From an uncultured Eubacteriales bacterium (lineage in GTDB: Bacteria > Bacillota > Clostridia > Christensenellales > Borkfalkiaceae), in NCBI GenBank assembly GCA_949747905.1, contig CATKEF010000034.1:1-64000 (forward strand): DNA of 64,000 nt, written 5' to 3'. A model generated the notes under the pieces. The model was given only the letters and a program-made list of their open reading frames with translations. It was not told the DNA's origin and ran no database searches. Positions 18,459-26,984 of the stretch are shown piece by piece (within the stretch, counting starts at the first letter, position 1; each line of letters begins with the position of its first letter). The position numbers and the translations under genes were made by a program.

Positions 18459-18948
18459 TTGAGTATATTTTCATATCCTCCACGATTCCGTTTTTAACCG
18501 CGTTTGCCCGCAAAGTTCCCTCGCAAAGAAAGCCGGCTTTTTCCAGAACTCTGCATGAAGCCGAGTTTCTTGCAAACGGTTCTGCGAAAATACGAATAAT
18601 ATCCGAGTTTGCAAACACATAATCGCAAATGCTCTCCACCGCCGCAGTGGCTATTCCCTTATTCCAGTAAGGCTGTCCTATGTAATATCCGAGTTCTGCC
18701 GTATGCGAATGTATATTTTCCTTGCGAAAAACCCCTATGCTTCCTGCCAATTCACCGTCGTAAACGACCGCAAAGGCAAAAACCGAATTTTTATCAGAAG
18801 CAAGTACGGAATTTATATATTCTTCAGCGTCTTTTTCACCGTAAGGAAAGGGCAACCCGTCGCGAAGATTATTCAAAATATTCCGGTTATTTAAAATCGT
18901 AGCCAATTTCGCCGAATCTTCCATGCGCCACGCGCGTATTTCAACCAT
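18439..18948 (-). CDS. GNAT acetyltransferase (RimJ/RimL-like)
   Basis: A 169-residue N-acetyltransferase that uses acetyl-CoA. The fold is shown by EIRAWRMEDSAKLATILNNRNILNNLRDGLPFPY (as in RimJ/RimL), LGYYIGQPYWNKGIATAAVESICDYVF (acetyl-CoA site region) and NSASCRVLEKAGFLCEGTLR. RimJ/RimL members acetylate protein N termini, but others act on antibiotics or small amines, so the target is unknown. It is the last gene of the miaB-mutS-mutL-miaA operon, 3 bp after the PLP lyase gene. Confidence 0.86.
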   Translation of the reverse strand: MVEIRAWRMEDSAKLATILNNRNILNNLRDGLPFPYGEKDAEEYINSVLASDKNSVFAFAVVYDGELAGSIGVFRKENIHSHTAELGYYIGQPYWNKGIATAAVESICDYVFANSDIIRIFAEPFARNSASCRVLEKAGFLCEGTLRANAVKNGIVEDMKIYSKIKAQQ

Positions 18949-18951
18949 TTA

Positions 18952-20172
18952 CTATCCCCTCAGCTTTTTAAGAATTTTTTCCAGGGCGTATTTTCCGTGT
19001 TCGTAGGTCAAGCCGCCTTGAAAATAGGCGATATAAGGAGAAGTTACCGGACCGTCGGCAGATAGCTCTATGGAAGCTCCCGAAACAAATGTGCCCGCCG
19101 CCATTATAATCTTATCGTCGTATCCCGGCATATCCCAAGGCTCGCAGGTAACAAAACCGTCTACGGGGGATGCATACTGAACTTCCTTAATAAAATCAAG
19201 CATAGCTTTTTCATCATCGAAACGAATAGCGCGCGTTATATCCGAAGGAATCTTATCAATCGAAGGATAATTAGTAAAACCGAGTTTGTCCATGGCGAGA
19301 CCAATCAGAAGCGATGTTTTCATCGACTGCAAAACGGTATGCGGCGCCATAAACAGCCCTTGGTAAAAATACCTGTAACCTTCGGCATAGGAACCGACTT
19401 CAAGACCTATGGAAGGAGCTGTGAGTCTTTTTCCTATCAAATCGATATATTCCGATTTACCGCAAATGTATCCGCCCGTCGGAGCAAGTCCTCCGCCGGC
19501 ATTTTTTATCAGCGAACCGACAATTATATCCGCTCCGTGCTGCGTAGGTTCGGTTTTTTCAACAAACTCCCCATAACAATTGTCAACGAAAATGCATCCC
19601 TTAAACCCGCATTTCCTGACAAAATCGCAGACACGCCCGATTTCTTCGCAAGAAAACGCGTCACGCAATTCATAACCGCGCGAACGTTGTATATAAACGA
19701 TTTTCGGACGTAAGTTTTCAATAAATTCCTCTATTCTCTTAAAATCGAATTTACCGTCATCGAGCGCACAATATTGAAAATTTATACCGAAATCTTTCAA
19801 AGAGCCGTTATTTTCACCGAAAATAACTCCACGCAAAGTGTCATAAGGCATTCCGCTTATACAAAAAAGCGTATCACCCGGACGCAAAAGCCCGAAAAGC
19901 GCGACAGACAGCGCATGCGTTCCCGATAAAAGGTGCGGAGAAACAATACCTTCTTCCGCGCCGAAACATTTCGCATACAGTTTTCCGAGCGTATCCCTAC
20001 CTTCGTCGCCGTATCCGTATCCGGTGGAACCGCCAAAATGCCTTACCGCTACACGATATTCCGAGAACGCATTCAGCACTTTAACCTGATTGAAATATGC
20101 GGTTTCCTCGATTATTTTAAATTTTCCCGCAAGCTCGCGCTCGCAACTTTCAATAAATTCTCTGTTTTTCAT
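18952..20172 (-). CDS. PLP-dependent lyase, methionine gamma-lyase / aluminium-resistance (YnbB) family
   Basis: A PLP enzyme of about 406 residues. The PLP lysine is in GSLIKNAGGGLAPTGGY (about residue 235), with FVDNCYGEFVE binding the cofactor pyridine and LSGTHALSVALFGLLRPGD the phosphate. The family (COG4100) is annotated from a link to aluminium resistance; a sulfur amino-acid lyase activity is predicted but not proven. The family often follows miaA in Clostridia. The ATG at 20172 (MKNREFIESCE) is chosen because a longer start would add a non-conserved leader inside miaA; it still overlaps miaA by 23 bp. The ribosome site is weak. Confidence 0.85.
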   Translation of the reverse strand: MKNREFIESCERELAGKFKIIEETAYFNQVKVLNAFSEYRVAVRHFGGSTGYGYGDEGRDTLGKLYAKCFGAEEGIVSPHLLSGTHALSVALFGLLRPGDTLFCISGMPYDTLRGVIFGENNGSLKDFGINFQYCALDDGKFDFKRIEEFIENLRPKIVYIQRSRGYELRDAFSCEEIGRVCDFVRKCGFKGCIFVDNCYGEFVEKTEPTQHGADIIVGSLIKNAGGGLAPTGGYICGKSEYIDLIGKRLTAPSIGLEVGSYAEGYRYFYQGLFMAPHTVLQSMKTSLLIGLAMDKLGFTNYPSIDKIPSDITRAIRFDDEKAMLDFIKEVQYASPVDGFVTCEPWDMPGYDDKIIMAAGTFVSGASIELSADGPVTSPYIAYFQGGLTYEHGKYALEKILKKLRG

Positions 20173-21073
20173 AAAAAATATCGCAAATAGCCTCCGCAGT
20201 GGCATCTTGAGGCTCAAGCCAAATTATTTCAGGCAGCTTCTTAAAAAAAGTTATCTGTCTTTTTGCATAATGCCGCGTATTTTTCTTTATTATGTCTCGC
20301 ATAGTACTCTCGTTATTACCATTATTCAAACATTCAAGCACTTCTTTATATCCTATTGCCTGCATACACTGACAATCGCCGTTAACACCTGAAGCGACCA
20401 ACTTTCGCACTTCGTCGACAAGTCCGTTTTCGAACATTTCATCGACGCGTGCATTTATTCTGTCGTATAATTCTTCTCTGGAATAATTTACAGCAACCGC
20501 AACGTAATCGTGCAGACGGTCAAAACCGTCATTCTGTTCCGATTTGCGCCTTCCCGTAAGTTCGAATATCTCAATAGCACGCATTACCCGTTTAACATCG
20601 TTTTCGTGCAATTTTTCAGCGCTTTTCGGGTCAACTTCCATAAGTTTTTTATACAGAGCAGCACTTCCGTGACCAACAAGAAAATCTTCCAGCTTTTTGC
20701 GAACGGATAAATCACAACCGATTCCGCCGTAATTCATTCTGAATAGCAAAGAATTGATATAAAAACCCGTACCTCCGCAGATTACGGGAACTTTGCCCTC
20801 AGAAAGCAGCCCGTTCAAAATCGGCGCCGCCATATCGCGATAATCTCCGACACTGAAGTTGCCTTGAGGCTCGGAAACGTCTATCATATGATGAACGATT
20901 CCTCGCATTTCTTCCGTAGTCGGCTTTGCCGTACCTATATTCAACCCCTTATAGACGAGTTGGGAATCGGCGGAAACGATTTCGCCTTTGAGTTTTATTG
21001 CGCAATCGACAGCCAACGCGGTTTTTCCTGTTGCCGTAGCGCCGCATATTACGAGAACTTTATCCAAAATCAC
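20150..21073 (-). CDS. miaA: tRNA dimethylallyltransferase
   Basis: A 307-residue enzyme that adds dimethylallyl to A37 of tRNAs reading UNN codons. The P-loop is GATATGKTALA (about 11-21), followed by DSQLVYKGLNIGTAKPT, and GGTGFYINSLLF. It supplies the substrate of MiaB, encoded at the head of the same operon. The start is GTG, sharing GTGA with the mutL stop. Confidence 0.96.
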   Translation of the reverse strand: MILDKVLVICGATATGKTALAVDCAIKLKGEIVSADSQLVYKGLNIGTAKPTTEEMRGIVHHMIDVSEPQGNFSVGDYRDMAAPILNGLLSEGKVPVICGGTGFYINSLLFRMNYGGIGCDLSVRKKLEDFLVGHGSAALYKKLMEVDPKSAEKLHENDVKRVMRAIEIFELTGRRKSEQNDGFDRLHDYVAVAVNYSREELYDRINARVDEMFENGLVDEVRKLVASGVNGDCQCMQAIGYKEVLECLNNGNNESTMRDIIKKNTRHYAKRQITFFKKLPEIIWLEPQDATAEAICDIFYEKQRIY

Positions 21074-23025
21074 ACTATCCTTTTGAACATTTTCTCGATT
21101 TCACGCCTTGAAAGCGTTACACAGACAGGTCTTCCGTGCGGACATTTCAGTCCGGAGTTTCCGTCGAGCATTTCGAATAAAGCTGAAATTTCCTGCTCGG
21201 AAAGCGCCATTCCGCCTTTGATTGCATGTTTACAAGCAGTCATAGCAATTTTATCTTTCAGCAATTCCTCCAGCTTAATATCTTTTAGCCCGTCCAAATC
21301 GGACAAAATTTCGTCGAAAAATTCTTTTATATTTATATTTTGTAAATCAACTGGCACTTCGTCCACCCTGAAAGAATCGATGCCGAATTCCGAAATACCG
21401 AACCCCATTGAACGCAGCAACCTGAGTTTATCGCTCATGAACCGAGTTTCTTCGGGATTCGTCTCAAATATATAGGGACACAAAAGCATCTGCCCCGGCA
21501 CCTGTCTTTGGGCGAGTTTCTCCATGAGGGAATCGTAAATCAGTCTTTCATGTGCTGCGTGCTGGTCTATTAAATAAACAATATCGCCGGATTCGTAAAT
21601 GAGATAAGTGTTGAATAATCTGCCCTTATATTCACCCGACCGCAAATCGAATTTCTGTTGACGCGCAATTTCGGAAGGCATTTCACGTATTGGATGAGCT
21701 GCGTTTTTAAAAAAGTCGGGATAAACGGTATCATCCGAAACGCTCATATAGCTTTTTTCGATTTTAGGCATAAACTCATGCAAAGGCAAATCGCTCGAAG
21801 GGTCAAAATAATCTTTTTTCGCCTGTTCGGGCTCGTCGGACCGAACATTCCGCTCATCGCCAATCCGTTTCGGAGTTTCATTTTCGGCATCGGCATTCAA
21901 GTCGTATAACAACGTATCCGAATAAATATCTTTGTTTTTCGAAATATTTTTGGAACTGAGACCAAGAAATAAACCGCCGTCGCATTTTCTGTTATTTGTT
22001 TCAGAAGGTTTTTCGTCGGTAATTACATATTGAGCAGCTTTAGCCGTTCCGTCAAGAACAGAAGATACAATCTTATAAACAACCCCGAAAATAAATTTAT
22101 TGTCAACAAATCTTACATCGGCTTTATTCGGATGAACGTTGACGTCTACAATGTCGGTCGGCACATCGATATTAAGAACGTAAAAAGGAAACTGTCTTTT
22201 CATCATATAGCTTGCATAGGCGTTATTAATCGCAGTCGCTATCGTATTATTGACAATATACCTCCCGTTAAGAAACACGCTCTGATAACTTTTGTTCGCC
22301 TTGAAAAAATTCTGATTACCAATATAACCGTACAACCTGATTCCGTCGCGCTCCGCGTCGATTTTAATACATTCAGAAAGTATTTTTGCGCCGTAAACTT
22401 GCGCCATCGCCTCGTCCGAACCTCCGCCGAACGATTGCAACACACATTTTCCGTCTGCAAAGTATTTGAACGATACGGCAGGATTGCCGAGAATATAGCG
22501 AGTCACAAAACCGGTAATATCCGTTTCCTCTTTTTTATCCGATTTCAAAAATTTGGCGCGAACCGGAGTATTATAAAATAAATCGCGCACGGAAACCGTC
22601 GTTCCCTTCTCCAATGCCGCGGGAATCACGTCTCCTATCTTACCATCCTCGCAAACAATCTTATATGCAGGGTTGCCTGCCGTAACCGATACGATTTCCG
22701 TCCCGGAAATTGCCGAAATGCTTGCCAGCGCCTCACCCCTAAAACCGAGCGTCGTTATACTGTCCAAATCTTCGGCACATGAAATTTTACTTGTCGCATG
22801 CGGCAAAAACGCCGCCCGCATATCGTCGCGGTCTATTCCCGAACCGTTGTCGACAACTTTAATAAGCTGCTTGCCGCCTTTTTCGATATATATTTCTATT
22901 TCGCTTGCCTTTGCGTCCAGACTGTTTTCAATCAGCTCTTTGACTGCGGAATACGGTCTGTCAACAACCTCGCCGGCTGCTATTCTGTTGTAGACCTGTT
23001 TTGTAAGGATATTAATTTTTTTCAT
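21070..23025 (-). CDS. mutL: DNA mismatch repair protein MutL
   Basis: A 651-residue GHKL ATPase that couples MutS to strand incision. N-terminal ATPase motifs are IAAGEVVDRPYSAVKELIENSLDA, DNGSGI and LGFRGEALASI. The C-terminal endonuclease site is DQHAAHERLIYD, close to the DQHA(X)2E(X)4E consensus with Asp for the last Glu; ACKHAIKGG and CPHGRPV complete the metal site. It therefore looks like an endonuclease-competent MutL, as in organisms without MutH. The linker (about 330-450) is charged and poorly conserved. It overlaps mutS by 14 bp. Confidence 0.96.
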   Translation of the reverse strand: MKKINILTKQVYNRIAAGEVVDRPYSAVKELIENSLDAKASEIEIYIEKGGKQLIKVVDNGSGIDRDDMRAAFLPHATSKISCAEDLDSITTLGFRGEALASISAISGTEIVSVTAGNPAYKIVCEDGKIGDVIPAALEKGTTVSVRDLFYNTPVRAKFLKSDKKEETDITGFVTRYILGNPAVSFKYFADGKCVLQSFGGGSDEAMAQVYGAKILSECIKIDAERDGIRLYGYIGNQNFFKANKSYQSVFLNGRYIVNNTIATAINNAYASYMMKRQFPFYVLNIDVPTDIVDVNVHPNKADVRFVDNKFIFGVVYKIVSSVLDGTAKAAQYVITDEKPSETNNRKCDGGLFLGLSSKNISKNKDIYSDTLLYDLNADAENETPKRIGDERNVRSDEPEQAKKDYFDPSSDLPLHEFMPKIEKSYMSVSDDTVYPDFFKNAAHPIREMPSEIARQQKFDLRSGEYKGRLFNTYLIYESGDIVYLIDQHAAHERLIYDSLMEKLAQRQVPGQMLLCPYIFETNPEETRFMSDKLRLLRSMGFGISEFGIDSFRVDEVPVDLQNINIKEFFDEILSDLDGLKDIKLEELLKDKIAMTACKHAIKGGMALSEQEISALFEMLDGNSGLKCPHGRPVCVTLSRREIEKMFKRIV

Positions 23026-25594
23026 TCTTCACCTTTTCGACAAGGTCACTCACCAAAAGAAAAGCCTGCATTGGCGAGAGATTGTTCAAATCGACGTCGG
23101 CAAGAATTCTTTCCGCTTCGGAACGGTTATCCGTTGTATTCTCTTCGCCTGATTCAATGTGAGATTTTTCGCCATTTTCAACAAGTCTGAGAATTTCTTT
23201 CGCCCTGTCAGTAACTCTCGCAGGAATTCCCGCAAGCGAAGCAACCTCTATTCCGAAACTGCGGTTTGCACCGCCGCGCATTATTTTACGCAAAAAGACC
23301 ACGCTACCGTTCAATTCCCGTACGGCAACCTTATAGTTTTTTATTCCGTCAAGTTTTGTTTCCAATTCCGTCAGTTCGTGATAATGAGTGGCAAACATCG
23401 TTTTTGCACCTATAGAACCGGTCAGATATTCGATTACAGCCCAAGCAATGCTCAAACCGTCGTATGTAGAAGTCCCCCTGCCCACTTCGTCCAGAATAAG
23501 CAGACTGTTTTTTGTCGCATTCTGAATTATCGTGGCAACCTCAATCATTTCAACCATAAATGTGCTCTGGTCCGAAATCAGATTATCGCTCGCCCCGACC
23601 CTCGTAAATATTCTGTCGACAAGAGGTATGCTCGCAGATTTTGCAGGAACAAAGCATCCAAGATGAGCCATAAGAACTATTACCGCAGTCTGCCTCATGT
23701 ATGTACTCTTACCCGCCATATTCGGACCGGTGATAATCATCGTCCTGTTTTCCCCCTCGTCAAGCAAGGTGTCGTTGGAAATAAACTGAGATTTGGAAAT
23801 AGCTTCCACAACCGGATGTCGTCCCTCTTTTATAATAAGCGGCTTATCGGAGGAAGTAATTTCAGGACGAACGTATTTATTCGTTTTAGCAATCTCCGCA
23901 AACGAGACAAGCACGTCCAAAAGCGCAACGGCAACCGAAATAGCCTTGAATTTGTCAAGGTTTTCGGCGAGGATGCTTTTCAGATTTTCATAAAGCTGAA
24001 CTTCGAGTTTAAGTGCAAGCTCTTCGCTCGAAAGAATTTTTTCTTCGAGTTGTTTTAACTCGTCGGTCGTAAATCTCTCCGAATTGGCGAGAGTCTGACG
24101 ACGCTGATAACTTATAGGAACTTTATCGAGCGACGACTTTGTTATTTCTATATAATAACCGAACACCCTGTTGTAATTGATTCGCAGATTTTTTATGCCG
24201 GTAGCCTCGCGTTCGCGGGTCTCGATTTCATAAATAAGTTTGCTGCCGTTCTTTTTTATGTTTCTGAGTTCATTCAGTTCGGCGTTATACGAATCTTTTA
24301 AATAGCCGCCGTCTTTCATTGTGGGCGGAGGGTTTTCGACTATTGCGCTTTCAATCAGATTGACTAAATTACCGAGGTCATAGAGCCCCGCCGCGATGTC
24401 TTTGATAATTTTGGAACAGAATCCCGATAAATTAAATTTCAAATTTGGTATAACGGAAAGCGAACGGGCCAAAGCGTTGCAATCTTTCGGCAATACGGTG
24501 TTATTGCTTATTTTTCCCGCTATTCTTTCAACATCCTTAACTTCTTTCAGAAGCTCCGAAACGGCAAGACGCACAACGGTTGCGTCAAATAATTCGCCGA
24601 CACCGTCCAGCCTGTAATTTATATCCGAAACGTTACAGAGCGGATTCAATACCACCGAGTTCAGATACCTTGCGCCCATAGGCGTTCTCGTCTTATCCAA
24701 AAGCCATAAAAGCGTTCCGTAACCTTTATTCTCGCTCATATTTTTTACAAGCTCAAGGTTTTTAACGGCAGTCGTATCCAACTGCATAAATTTTTCGTTT
24801 ACAATATATTTTACGTTATCGATAATTCGGAGCGCATGCATCTGAGTTTCTTTAAGATACTCCAAAAGCGCGCCGGTTGCAGAAATAGCGTAGTCTTTTC
24901 CCGAAATCGGAAAAGCCGATAATGTATTTACATTGAATTGTTCCAAAAGCCGTCTTTCCGCTGCCGCATACCCGAAAGACCATTCCGGCAAATTTGAAAA
25001 CGGAGGAAGAACTCCCCGCCTCACTTCCGGACAATCCTTTACCGCAAACAGCATCGAATCGTTACAGATTATCTCTTTTACGTCGAGTTTGGACATCTGC
25101 ATAAAACATTTTTTTATCGACTGGTCGCCGTAATATTCGGTAGCCGACAGTTCCCCGGTAGTTATATCCGCCCATGCCAAAGCAACGCATTCTTCAGTTT
25201 TATAAACACAACAAATGAAATTGTTTTCTTTTTCATTAAGATTATCCGCGTTCAGCGTTCCGGGTGTTACAACCCGCACAACGTCGCGCTTGACTATTCC
25301 TTTTGCGGCAGACGCGCTTTCAAGCTGCTCGCAAATCGCAACTTTTTCGCCTAGTCCGACCAATTTTGTTATGTACTGTTCAACGGCGTGATACGGAACT
25401 CCGCACATCGGCGCGCGTGTTTCAAGCCCGCAATCTCTGCCCGTCAGCGTCAAATCAAGCATTTCCGAAGCCTTGACGGCGTCATCGAAAAACATTTCGT
25501 AAAAATCACCGAGCCTGTACAGTATTATGCAGTCTTTATATCTGTCTTTCACAGACAGATAATGTTGCATCATCAAAGAAAGCCCTTTAGCCAT
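23012..25594 (-). CDS. mutS: DNA mismatch recognition protein MutS
   Basis: An 860-residue mismatch-binding ATPase. The mismatch-wedge motif is YRLGDFYEMFFDDA (about 25-38); the Walker A is GPNMAGKSTYMRQ (about 615), followed by DEVGRGTSTYDGLSIAWA and FATHYHELTELE. Domains are in standard order with a short C-terminal tail (SPMQAFLLVSDL) that forms tetramers or binds MutL. The 5' end overlaps miaB by 8 bp and the 3' end overlaps mutL. Confidence 0.97.
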   Translation of the reverse strand: MAKGLSLMMQHYLSVKDRYKDCIILYRLGDFYEMFFDDAVKASEMLDLTLTGRDCGLETRAPMCGVPYHAVEQYITKLVGLGEKVAICEQLESASAAKGIVKRDVVRVVTPGTLNADNLNEKENNFICCVYKTEECVALAWADITTGELSATEYYGDQSIKKCFMQMSKLDVKEIICNDSMLFAVKDCPEVRRGVLPPFSNLPEWSFGYAAAERRLLEQFNVNTLSAFPISGKDYAISATGALLEYLKETQMHALRIIDNVKYIVNEKFMQLDTTAVKNLELVKNMSENKGYGTLLWLLDKTRTPMGARYLNSVVLNPLCNVSDINYRLDGVGELFDATVVRLAVSELLKEVKDVERIAGKISNNTVLPKDCNALARSLSVIPNLKFNLSGFCSKIIKDIAAGLYDLGNLVNLIESAIVENPPPTMKDGGYLKDSYNAELNELRNIKKNGSKLIYEIETREREATGIKNLRINYNRVFGYYIEITKSSLDKVPISYQRRQTLANSERFTTDELKQLEEKILSSEELALKLEVQLYENLKSILAENLDKFKAISVAVALLDVLVSFAEIAKTNKYVRPEITSSDKPLIIKEGRHPVVEAISKSQFISNDTLLDEGENRTMIITGPNMAGKSTYMRQTAVIVLMAHLGCFVPAKSASIPLVDRIFTRVGASDNLISDQSTFMVEMIEVATIIQNATKNSLLILDEVGRGTSTYDGLSIAWAVIEYLTGSIGAKTMFATHYHELTELETKLDGIKNYKVAVRELNGSVVFLRKIMRGGANRSFGIEVASLAGIPARVTDRAKEILRLVENGEKSHIESGEENTTDNRSEAERILADVDLNNLSPMQAFLLVSDLVEKVKNEKN

Positions 25595-26906
25595 TTATCA
25601 CCTCACCGAAGAGAGACACGCCGTTTGCCAAGCCTATTTTAACGTTAACGAATTCCCCGAACATATCCGCGGTGCCCGAAAAATAAGCCATTTTCCCGGA
25701 CTCGTCTCTGCCGAAATACAGTTTTCTCTTTTCGTCATATCCCTCGCACAATATCTCAACGATTTTACCGACGTATTCAGACGACTGTCCGCGCGTCTGC
25801 GCATTGACGATTTCGATAAGTCTCATTATTCTGTCCTTGGAGACCTCTTCGGGTATTTGTCCCTCCATTTTCGAAGCCACCGTGCCGTCGCGCCTGGAAT
25901 AAACGAAAGTAAACGCCGAAGAGTATTCCGCGGTTTTTACGAGTTCGCACGTTTGTAAGAAATCTTCCTCTGTTTCGCCGGGGAATCCCACAATTATATC
26001 GGTTGTAACAGCGCAGTCGGGAATATATTTTCTGAGCGTACCGATTTTATCCATATATTCGGAAACGGTATATTTTCTGTTCATCGCTTTAAGAATCTTG
26101 TCGGAACCGCTCTGAACAGGCAAATGCACGAGATTGCAAATTTTCCGTTCTTCCCCAATAACTTTTGCAAGTTCTTCGGAAAAATCTTTGGGATGGCTTG
26201 TCATAAATCTTATTCGGAATTTCCCGTCTATTGCCGCAATCTTTTTTAAAAGTTCGGGGAAAGAAATATCGTCGGTACCATTAGCGTAAGAATTCACGTT
26301 CTGCCCGAGCAGTGTAATCTCTTTATACCCAAGTGACACAAGATATTTCGCTTCTTTAATTATATCTTCCGAACGTCTGCTGCGCTCCCTGCCGCGAACG
26401 TAAGGCACAATGCAGTACGTACAGAAATTATTGCATCCGTAAGTTATATTCAACCAGGCGTTCGGGTAGCTTGTCCTTAAAGGCTCTATCCCTTCACACA
26501 CCGCTCCGCAATCTTCCTCGATTTCTATAACAGCTTTTTTACGGGTTTGCTTTTTTAATATATAATCTTTCAGCTTGCCGAGATTGTGCGTCCCGAAAAT
26601 TATATCAACGTACGGGAATTTTGAATGCAACACGTCGGCTTTACCTATTTGCTGTGTCAGACATCCGCCGACTGCAATAATCATATCTTTTTTACGTGCT
26701 TTGAGCTTTTTGAGCATACCGATATTGCCGAAGGCATGATTTTCCGCGTTTTCGCGTATACAGCATGTGTTAAAAACCACGATATCGGCGTCTTCGGCGT
26801 TTTCGCAACTCTCGTATCCGAGCCCGGAAAGAATTCCCGCAATTTTCTCAGATTCGTGCACATTCATCTGACAACCGTATGTAGTTATGTGATAATACTT
26901 AGACAT
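25587..26906 (-). CDS. miaB: tRNA-2-methylthio-N6-dimethylallyladenosine synthase
   Basis: A radical-SAM methylthiotransferase of about 439 residues acting on i6A37 of tRNA after MiaA. The UPF0004 domain has cysteines in TYGCQMN, FNTCCIREN and VGGCLTQ, the radical SAM motif is CNNFCTYC (about 155), and a TRAM domain ends the chain. The ATG at 26906 is chosen because the conserved YGCQMN lies just after it. A TTG 36 bases upstream would add a poorly conserved leader, and it coincides with the -35 of the promoter found here. The transcript may be leaderless. Confidence 0.94.
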   Translation of the reverse strand: MSKYYHITTYGCQMNVHESEKIAGILSGLGYESCENAEDADIVVFNTCCIRENAENHAFGNIGMLKKLKARKKDMIIAVGGCLTQQIGKADVLHSKFPYVDIIFGTHNLGKLKDYILKKQTRKKAVIEIEEDCGAVCEGIEPLRTSYPNAWLNITYGCNNFCTYCIVPYVRGRERSRRSEDIIKEAKYLVSLGYKEITLLGQNVNSYANGTDDISFPELLKKIAAIDGKFRIRFMTSHPKDFSEELAKVIGEERKICNLVHLPVQSGSDKILKAMNRKYTVSEYMDKIGTLRKYIPDCAVTTDIIVGFPGETEEDFLQTCELVKTAEYSSAFTFVYSRRDGTVASKMEGQIPEEVSKDRIMRLIEIVNAQTRGQSSEYVGKIVEILCEGYDEKRKLYFGRDESGKMAYFSGTADMFGEFVNVKIGLANGVSLFGEVING

Positions 26907-26913
26907 ATAAACA

Positions 26914-26942
26914 ATTATACAATTTTTACGATTTTTTTTCAA
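26914..26942 (-). promoter_or_regulatory. Promoter of the miaB-mutS-mutL-miaA operon
   Basis: On the minus strand TTGAAA (26942-26937), a 17-bp spacer and TATAAT (26919-26914). The expected transcription start falls on or next to the A of the miaB ATG (26906), leaving no room for a ribosome site. Confidence 0.75.
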
Positions 26943-26984
26943 ATGTTTTGCAACAATAATTTAATTTTATAAATACTATTTATA

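Noticed and set aside
23159-24058. Plus-strand frame (299 codons) opposite mutS
   Set aside because: A shadow of mutS: the composition is odd and the start falls inside the MutS frame without a ribosome site.
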